Assembly (NCBI GenBank): GCA_945957225.1
Contig: CAMFKK010000205.1
Span: 1 to 5,311, forward strand
Origin: an uncultured Sphingobacteriia bacterium
Lineage (GTDB): Bacteria; Bacteroidota; Bacteroidia; Chitinophagales; Chitinophagaceae
DNA: 5,311 nt
Reading direction: 5' to 3'
The position numbers were made by a program, and so were the translations under genes. Under the pieces are notes generated by a model. That model was not told the DNA's origin. It searched no databases and saw only the letters and a list, made by a program, of their open reading frames with translations. Below, one piece after another: positions 1 to 5,311 of the stretch; within the stretch, counting starts at the first letter, position 1, and the number at the start of each line of letters is the position of its first letter.

Positions 1-1
1 A

Positions 2-2176
2 GACAGGAGCCGACAGCAAACCGATTCTATTTTGTCTATGAATATCAAATTAAAGGAGAGTGCCAAGAAAGGCTATTTTGGAAAAGGTGGCGCCGGATTG
101 GGTACGGATGACCGTTTTGAAACAGATTTGGCTCTTCAGACCTATGATAAAAAATTTAGTTTAAGTGTTGGTGGCGGATACAATAATATCAATAAAAATA
201 TTGCTAACCTAGATGAGATGATGCAGAACAATACCTACAGAACCAACAATCCCAATCTATTTAGAACGGGTAGGTTTGGAGTAAGTGGTATTAATAAGAA
301 TCATTCAATTGGCGTATCGCTAACGCAAAATTTTAAAGCAGAAAACAATAGCAGACAAAACAACCGATTAACTGCCAACTATACTATGAGCGGGGGCGAT
401 AGTTGGGTAACTAACTTACGCATCCAGAACAGAATTGTTGCGGGCGCTGAACAATTGATCAAAGAAGAGGGGCAGCAAGCCAGTAACTACAACAATCATA
501 ATATTGGATTCAATTATGTAAAAAACAATTCCTATAATGATAATTTCAACCTTGGTGGTTCTGTAAGTATCAATGATAGAAAAGGACTGTCTACCAACTT
601 CACAGAAACCACTGATTCCAAGGGGGTCATTCAAAGTACCAATGATGTTTCTAGCAGGCAAACTAGTCAATCCAACAATCAAAACTTGAATCTGAGTTAT
701 TCTAAATCTGACAATGATCAGCCTTTGACTAACCTAAGTTTCAATGCTAACCTTCAAAATTCAGCGTCCAATTCAGAAAGAAATGTAGTGAGTGTTTTTA
801 AGTCTTTTACGGTAAACAATAGGGATACTTCTTATAACCGTCTTTACCTGAATGACAATAAGAATTATGGAGTTAGGGCAAACTTGATATATAGGGGATT
901 GCGCCGACTATTGTTTGGAAGATACAATTTGGGAGGTATTGACCTAAGATTAGACCAAGTTTTTAATATTAACCAATCCAATAGTAATTCAAGGGTGAGT
1001 GATTATGACAGTGCTTCCAAAAACTTTATTATCAATAATAACCTGACCAATGATAATAATAGAAAGACAATGGGTTATATTCCTGGTTTGTCTTTAGCAA
1101 AATCCTTTAATAAAAACAGGCTCTCTGTTTATAAAAATCTAAATATTCAAGCAAAAATCATGGAAGACTTTAGATGGGAAAACAATCAATCCTCTATCGT
1201 CTGGCGTAATCTAAACAGGCAAATGCAATTTTTCAGGTATGAAGCTAGTATCAACTATAATAGTTTCAATAGCCAGAAAAACAATTATAATATTTCCATG
1301 AATTACAATAAGAATTTTGAATATCCCTCCATAGATGCATTATACACTATTGTAGATGATATCAATGCTTACAATATCACCGTTGGTAATCCCAACCTTA
1401 AAAATACCGTGATCCATAACCTTAACTTAAATGGGAATTATAATACCCAGAATCAGAAATCGCCTTATGGCTTCAATGCTTTTTTTGGCGCTAATTATAA
1501 TTTTTCACAGAACCCTGTTACTGATAGTGTGATCAATGCCCTTTCCGGAAAAAGGATTACCTATTATATTAATGCTGACCAAGGCAAAACCTTGAATCTA
1601 AATTACAATATGAATATTTCTAAGCGGATGAAGAAAAACACCCTTCAACTAATGTATAATGGATCCTATAATTTGGGTAATCAACCCAACTATATTGATG
1701 GCATCTATAATATCAGTAAAAGTTCTAGGCTATCAAATCAAATTACTGTTCAGTTTTCTTTGGCAACTATGTTGGTGGCTAGTATTGCAGAAAGACTGGA
1801 GTTTAACAAAGTAAGTCAAACCGTAAGCCAAGTCAATAATTTTACCAATAGCAGCAATACCACCAATATCAGCATCAACCTGAATTATCCAAAAGATTTT
1901 AGTATTGGAACTACCTTGGATCACATCAACAACTCAAGCCTAGCCAAACCCACCGTTCTTTGGAATGCGTTTGCTACCTACCGATTTATGAAGCAACAAG
2001 GAGAATTAAAGTTGGCTGCCATGGATATACTCAAACAATACCAGAACATTACTAACTCTGTTAACGCATACGGCACTTCTACCAATATCACCAATGGTCT
2101 GCAGCAGTATTACATGCTCACTTTCTCTTACTACCCTAGAAAGTTTGGGAAGAAAGGAGAAGGGATGAGGGATTAG
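2..2176 (+). CDS. Outer-membrane beta-barrel protein, TonB-dependent-receptor-like (5' partial)
   Basis: The reading frame is open to the left edge (it begins DRSRQQTDSIL), so this is the C-terminal 724 residues of a longer protein. The TTG at 32 and ATG at 38 are internal codons, not starts. The first residues (SMNIKLKESAKKGYFGK, then GLGTDDRFE) match the junction where a plug domain ends and the barrel begins in the Bacteroidota OMP_b-brl_3-type family. The rest is alternating polar/aromatic beta-strands with Asn-rich loops. A receptor signature YPSIDAL...GNPNLK lies at 1322-1402, and the protein ends in a typical last strand (QQYYMLTFSYYPRKF, 2102-2146) followed by a short charged tail. 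No cysteine is present in the visible part. Full-length relatives usually carry a signal peptide, a carboxypeptidase-regulatory-like domain and a plug, all expected upstream. No SusD-like partner is visible downstream. The substrate is unknown; many members of this family have no assigned ligand, so transport itself is inferred. Confidence 0.9.
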   Translation, partial: DRSRQQTDSILSMNIKLKESAKKGYFGKGGAGLGTDDRFETDLALQTYDKKFSLSVGGGYNNINKNIANLDEMMQNNTYRTNNPNLFRTGRFGVSGINKNHSIGVSLTQNFKAENNSRQNNRLTANYTMSGGDSWVTNLRIQNRIVAGAEQLIKEEGQQASNYNNHNIGFNYVKNNSYNDNFNLGGSVSINDRKGLSTNFTETTDSKGVIQSTNDVSSRQTSQSNNQNLNLSYSKSDNDQPLTNLSFNANLQNSASNSERNVVSVFKSFTVNNRDTSYNRLYLNDNKNYGVRANLIYRGLRRLLFGRYNLGGIDLRLDQVFNINQSNSNSRVSDYDSASKNFIINNNLTNDNNRKTMGYIPGLSLAKSFNKNRLSVYKNLNIQAKIMEDFRWENNQSSIVWRNLNRQMQFFRYEASINYNSFNSQKNNYNISMNYNKNFEYPSIDALYTIVDDINAYNITVGNPNLKNTVIHNLNLNGNYNTQNQKSPYGFNAFFGANYNFSQNPVTDSVINALSGKRITYYINADQGKTLNLNYNMNISKRMKKNTLQLMYNGSYNLGNQPNYIDGIYNISKSSRLSNQITVQFSLATMLVASIAERLEFNKVSQTVSQVNNFTNSSNTTNISINLNYPKDFSIGTTLDHINNSSLAKPTVLWNAFATYRFMKQQGELKLAAMDILKQYQNITNSVNAYGTSTNITNGLQQYYMLTFSYYPRKFGKKGEGMRD

Positions 2177-2229
2177 GTTTAAAAACACTATGATTTTAAT
2201 GTTACCCTAAACTATTTGACCTATCAACA

Positions 2230-2460
2230 TCAATGCTTAATCAACTGTCTGCTCTCTTGCTTTAAGGTTTTGGTATTGGTGATTAGGATGGTATACGCCC
2301 CGGCACTAAACCTACTTAAATCAATCAGGGTAGACTTAGTAAATGAATTGCTTAACAAAACACTACCCTTAGCATCAAATAGTTGGTAATTGATTTTATG
2401 TGCAATATTACCTGCATCAAGAAATACCCTGTCTTTAACTGGATTGGGATATAATTTGTA
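2230..2460 (-). other. T9SS type A C-terminal sorting domain
   Basis: Residues 820-895 show the standard layout: YKLYPNPVKDRVFLD, a middle strand with FDAKGSVLL (847-855), then IDLSRFSAGAYTILI (865-879) and a basic end, RQLIKH. In known cargo this domain directs the protein through the type IX secretion pore and is then normally removed by the sortase PorU, often with attachment to A-type LPS. Cleavage and anchoring are inferred from the family; the T9SS machinery itself is not in this window. Confidence 0.93.
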
Positions 2461-4917
2461 AACACTAGTTTCAACAGATGAATTTACAATACTTGTAACT
2501 ACATAATTAAAATTATCACTCATAGGGCTATTACAACCATTCAACCTTACCTGAACTGTATAATTTCCACTAGAAGTTGGTCTAAAGGTTTTATCAACAG
2601 CTCCTACAATTTCAACAGATTCTTTATGCCATACATTTCCAGTAGCTGCACTACTAACAAGGTCTGAACCAGATTGAGAAATAGTTGGCTTTATGGGACT
2701 TGGATTCACCGTAACAGTTAGTGCAGACCTTTTACTTTCACAACCTGAAGTTGCATTGAACTGGCTTACATAATAAATAGTTTGTCCAGAATTTGTAGTG
2801 GATACTGTAGGTGCAGTTGAAGAAGCTGTTCCACCAGTAAGATTAGTGCCATACCATAAAAGTGAATTGCCACTAGATGCAACGGCGTTTAAAGTGCTGG
2901 CAGCGGTACCTTGACATATTGTTAGATTGGTCACAGTTGGAGCAGTAAGAGAACAGGTTTCTACTCTAAAAATACTAATCCCTACTTCTTCTTTTAAATC
3001 CATGTCACGGCTTAATACAATTATACGTTTTCCGTCTTCAGACCAATATGCCCACTGCACTTGTTCCCCACCAGTGGTAGTGAGATCAAGACTATCATAA
3101 AAATTAGATTTCCCCTCTGCATCAGCAATTCTATCTCCAATATTATTCATTATAGTCACTGCATTATCTCCAAAACTGCCATTGGTAACTTGCACTCTAT
3201 CGGCTTGCATTAAGTACTTTCCATCAGGTGAAAAGCTTGCTACACCTGCTCTTCCAGTATGACCCAATAAATTACCATTGTCTCTTCTAAAAATATAGCC
3301 TCCAAAAGTGGCCATTCTATCTCCATTGGGCGTAAAAGCTACATCAAACAAACCTGTATATTTTGACCACACAACTTGACCAGTTGCGGCATTAACAATT
3401 GTTTGGTCCTTTGACTTGGTTCCCGTACCAATAAACAATCCATCTTTTGTAATGGTCAACCCATTAATAAATGCCCAACCTCCTGTATAAGCGGTCCATA
3501 TTAAACTGGCAGTTTTTTTATCGGCACTCAGATTAAACCTTCTAAGATAGCCATCCCCAGTACTTATCACAATGGCATTATCATTATCTAACCAAGCAAG
3601 TTCCCTGTTTTGCCCATAAGTACTAAGACCCACTTTTGTAAGAATTATTTTTTTCTGCGCAATATCGTACACGTGAAAAGTTCCGGATTGATCCCCAATT
3701 GCTAGAAACTTGCCGTCAGCAGAAAATTTTACATTTCTACTTTGAATACCACTGACAATTGTGTCATATATACTGCCATCGTTGCCTTTTAAAATGGCAA
3801 TAAAATCGCCTCCTCTATTGCCGTTTAAAGCAGTAGGAATGGTTGCTCCATTACTAGCCACTGCCACTAATTTTCCATCAGCCGACATATCACCTCCCCA
3901 AGCTTCCCAACCAATATCTTTTGTCCAAAGAATATTACCATCAAAATCTATTTTATATAATTTGCTAGCGGTTACTAAAGACGAGGTGCCCGCCCTATTT
4001 TCCTGACCAGGAATACAAACAAAAGTTTGGGTAGATTCTGAAACTGCACCACGCCAAAAACCAGTTGGCGTTTTAATAGATTTTTGTAAACGGATGGTAT
4101 AGGGAGATGTTTCTATGGTTTCTTCTGTTAAACTAATTGTATTAGTTGATTGTGCTGTATCCAGTTTAAAGTATTCCGATTTCTTACCCCCTTTTCTAAT
4201 CTTTACAAACCAATCATTTCTTAAAGCCAATTTAAAATCAAACATGTAAGGTATATTGCTGCCATTTCCTGTCTGAGCAATGGTATTTTGGAAACTATTA
4301 CTTTGTTGGGGGCCACCAGATTCAGTGAATAATTCCAGATTAAAATCTCCAGCCGTTTTTGGATTGACTACTAGTCTAAGAGATTTACTACCTGAACGAT
4401 ATAATTGTAAAGTATCATCATTGATAAAATTGATATTTACGGGTAAATCCAATACCGTTGCTGCATTTTTTGGATAAGGTCCCTGTAATGCTCCTTGATT
4501 TTCAGAAAATAAAAAATGAATTTTATAGGTTTTAGAATTGCCACTAGCGGGGGGAATATTTCCCATTTTATTTTCATAAGCACCTTGGGTCCAACATTGT
4601 GCAAATCCTTGTTGTCCAACTGGAATTTGTAGGGCTCCTCCATTGGGAAAAGTGGCCCATCCAAATTCACCATGAAGATTTCTTTCAAGACTTGGTGCAG
4701 TAAATCCTTCTATATACAAATCAAAATACAGTGGAGCAGCAGTTACATTACTTAGGTTTTGGATACTTAATTTGGCATTCTGATTGCCATCCATTTTTTT
4801 GCTAATCGATGTTTTTCCAATATAACTGATCTTATATCCATTCCATGTTGTTTCTTGGGCCTTTAGTTGAATACCAGAGAATAATAGCAATCCTATCAAA
4901 GTAAAAATCCTGTTCAT
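2230..4917 (-). CDS. Secreted beta-propeller protein with Ig-like domains and T9SS type A sorting domain
   Basis: Complete 895-residue protein starting at the ATG at 4915-4917, which is followed at once by a signal peptide (residues 1-20/21, ending QLKAQ); that fixes the start although no Shine-Dalgarno is evident. Order: residues 22 to about 280, beta-rich and not recognised; about 318-653, WD40/PQQ-like propeller with seven spaced turn motifs (SADGK 345, SADGK 399, LDNDN 442, TKDG 490, TPNGD 529, SPDGK 563, SEDGK 626); about 655-739, Ig-like domain of the kind frequent in T9SS cargo, with Cys668 and Cys726 as a possible disulfide; about 743-806, a second Ig/PKD-like domain (GNYTVQV, GCNSP); 820-895, the T9SS sorting domain (YPNP at 823-826). 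It is probably exported by Sec, then by the T9SS to the surface or medium. The propeller has no visible catalytic motif, so a binding or scaffold role is inferred. It converges on the barrel gene, with 53 bases between the stops. Confidence 0.92.
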   Translation of the reverse strand: MNRIFTLIGLLLFSGIQLKAQETTWNGYKISYIGKTSISKKMDGNQNAKLSIQNLSNVTAAPLYFDLYIEGFTAPSLERNLHGEFGWATFPNGGALQIPVGQQGFAQCWTQGAYENKMGNIPPASGNSKTYKIHFLFSENQGALQGPYPKNAATVLDLPVNINFINDDTLQLYRSGSKSLRLVVNPKTAGDFNLELFTESGGPQQSNSFQNTIAQTGNGSNIPYMFDFKLALRNDWFVKIRKGGKKSEYFKLDTAQSTNTISLTEETIETSPYTIRLQKSIKTPTGFWRGAVSESTQTFVCIPGQENRAGTSSLVTASKLYKIDFDGNILWTKDIGWEAWGGDMSADGKLVAVASNGATIPTALNGNRGGDFIAILKGNDGSIYDTIVSGIQSRNVKFSADGKFLAIGDQSGTFHVYDIAQKKIILTKVGLSTYGQNRELAWLDNDNAIVISTGDGYLRRFNLSADKKTASLIWTAYTGGWAFINGLTITKDGLFIGTGTKSKDQTIVNAATGQVVWSKYTGLFDVAFTPNGDRMATFGGYIFRRDNGNLLGHTGRAGVASFSPDGKYLMQADRVQVTNGSFGDNAVTIMNNIGDRIADAEGKSNFYDSLDLTTTGGEQVQWAYWSEDGKRIIVLSRDMDLKEEVGISIFRVETCSLTAPTVTNLTICQGTAASTLNAVASSGNSLLWYGTNLTGGTASSTAPTVSTTNSGQTIYYVSQFNATSGCESKRSALTVTVNPSPIKPTISQSGSDLVSSAATGNVWHKESVEIVGAVDKTFRPTSSGNYTVQVRLNGCNSPMSDNFNYVVTSIVNSSVETSVYKLYPNPVKDRVFLDAGNIAHKINYQLFDAKGSVLLSNSFTKSTLIDLSRFSAGAYTILITNTKTLKQESRQLIKH
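2959..3966 (-). repeat. Degenerate propeller repeats, seven blades inferred
   Basis: This part of the 895-residue protein (about residues 318-653) repeats a hydrophobic strand, then a turn of type S-x-D-G-K, then a strand such as LVAVAS, FLAIGD or RIIVLS, often closing with a YDI, FNL or W-type strand. Seven such turns can be counted, spaced about 34-63 residues apart, which matches a seven-bladed WD40/PQQ-like fold. The repeats are degenerate at the DNA level: variants of ttttccatcagc recur on the plus strand near 3030, 3208, 3710 and 3872, but there are no long identical copies, so this is an old duplication and not a recent tandem expansion. Confidence 0.75.
4855..4917 (-). other. Sec signal peptide of the propeller protein
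   Basis: Residues 1-21 read MNRIFTLIGLLLFSGIQLKAQ: a short start with one Arg, a hydrophobic core (IFTLIGLLLF), then a polar end. Cleavage is most likely at Ala20/Gln21 or just after Gln21, the KAQ pattern often seen in Bacteroidota. There is no lipobox cysteine, so this is not a lipoprotein signal. Confidence 0.88.
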
Positions 4918-5025
4918 ATGGGTCTTTTAAAGTGGGAAAACTAAAATAAGGATATTAAATAAAAATTAAAAATAAAAGTAATTAGGGAATAAGGTAGAAG
5001 ATGGTTGATTTGATGTAATTCACAA
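4918..5025 (-). promoter_or_regulatory. AT-rich intergenic region, probable promoter of the propeller gene
   Basis: These 108 bases separate the stop of the right-edge gene from the ATG of the propeller gene, both on the minus strand. The stretch is strongly AT-rich, with T-runs on the coding strand at about 4941-4980. The best match to the Bacteroidota -7 element TAnnTTTG is TAGTTTTC (4936-4943, minus strand), with one mismatch; TACTTTTA (4973-4980) is another. Neither has a clear TTG-type -33 box at the usual distance. No Shine-Dalgarno precedes the ATG. A promoter here is inferred from spacing and composition, and the exact element is not settled. Confidence 0.3.
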
Positions 5026-5311
5026 CTATTTACCTCTAATTGCGCGAATGGTCCAAAACGGAGTTTCTTTTCCCTCAACATTATTAATTTCTATCTCTTT
5101 AAATGGTCCGGTAAGCATGGCAAACCGTCTTGAGATTCGGGATGCTTTATCCTTATTTTGAGTCTGTTTTACCAATTCCTCAAAATCCAATATCCCATCT
5201 CCCTTCTTGGGAAGTTCTATTTGGTTGGAATATTCAAAATTGCTGACTTTCCCGTTGTACTTGATCATCAACTCTGTTAATTTGATAAATGCATGGTTCA
5301 CACCTGTTAGC
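5026..5311 (-). CDS. Hypothetical protein, C-terminal fragment (5' partial)
   Basis: The frame stays open to the right edge (LTGVNHAFIKLTEL...), so only the last 95 or so residues of a longer protein are visible. The GTG at 5299-5301 could be read as a start, but coding potential continues upstream of it and spacing to any ribosome site is poor, so I treat it as internal. The fragment begins with a likely helix (NHAFIKLTELMIKY), has a charged middle (DFEELVKQTQNKDKASRISRRFAML) and ends in likely beta-strands (FKEIEINNV, PFWTIRAIRGK). It has no membrane segment, no cysteine and no secretion tail, so a cytoplasmic protein is likeliest. I do not recognise the family and assign no function. It lies 108 bases upstream of the propeller gene in the same direction. 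Confidence 0.7.
   Translation of the reverse strand, partial: LTGVNHAFIKLTELMIKYNGKVSNFEYSNQIELPKKGDGILDFEELVKQTQNKDKASRISRRFAMLTGPFKEIEINNVEGKETPFWTIRAIRGK

Noticed and set aside
32..40. TTG (32) or ATG (38) as the true start of the barrel gene
   Set aside because: The frame stays open to base 2, no signal peptide follows either codon, and the sequence there already matches the end of a plug domain, so the gene begins outside the window.
416..682. 88-residue minus-strand reading frame inside the barrel gene
   Set aside because: It is antisense to a clearly coding frame with family motifs on both sides, has no recognisable domain, and is best explained as a shadow.
2006..2188. 60-residue minus-strand reading frame across the end of the barrel gene
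   Set aside because: It overlaps the conserved last barrel strand in antisense and has no motif or upstream signal supporting it.
2174..2214. Possible bidirectional terminator hairpin
   Set aside because: The stem is short, AT-rich and bulged, with a 26-base loop and no following T-run, so it is too weak to call.
3761..4006. 81-residue plus-strand reading frame within the propeller gene
   Set aside because: Its Pro/Ser/Leu-rich product is what antisense reading of propeller repeats gives; the minus-strand frame has clear domain structure throughout.
4437..4688. 83-residue minus-strand frame in a shifted register of the propeller gene; considered as a sign of a frameshift
   Set aside because: The main frame runs unbroken from the signal peptide to the sorting domain, so there is no frameshift to explain.
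4941..4980. AT-rich tract considered as an origin, attachment site or repeat array
   Set aside because: It is low-complexity A/T sequence without iterated units, inverted repeats or a nearby tRNA or integrase.

Overview
The window looks like chromosomal DNA of a Bacteroidota bacterium. It is AT-rich. It carries an outer-membrane beta-barrel of the TonB-receptor-like type common in that phylum, and a secreted protein ending in a type IX secretion (T9SS) type A sorting domain, a tag essentially confined to Bacteroidota. Neither of the two visible translation starts has a clear Shine-Dalgarno sequence, which fits the phylum. The style resembles Chitinophagaceae or a related family, but the window cannot settle genus or species.

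Layout: (1) bases 2-2176, plus strand, hold the C-terminal 724 residues of an outer-membrane beta-barrel protein whose N-terminus (expected signal peptide, carboxypeptidase-regulatory-like domain and plug) lies off the left edge. (2) After a 53-base gap, bases 2230-4917 on the minus strand encode a complete 895-residue secreted protein: signal peptide, an unrecognised beta-rich N-terminal region, a probable seven-bladed WD40/PQQ-like propeller, two Ig-like domains and a T9SS sorting domain. (3) After a 108-base AT-rich gap that probably holds its promoter, the C-terminal end of a third, unrecognised minus-strand gene runs off the right edge (5026-5311).

Genes 1 and 2 are convergent, so they are not in one operon, and nothing in the sequence ties them to a shared pathway. 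What they share is location: gene 1 sits in the outer membrane, and gene 2 is exported across it by the T9SS and probably anchored at the surface or released. Genes 3 and 2 run in the same direction, but the gap favours separate promoters. I see no RNA genes, insertion sequences, CRISPR arrays or attachment sites. The window reads as ordinary Bacteroidota envelope genes; the least explained parts are the N-terminal 250 or so residues of the propeller protein and the right-edge fragment.
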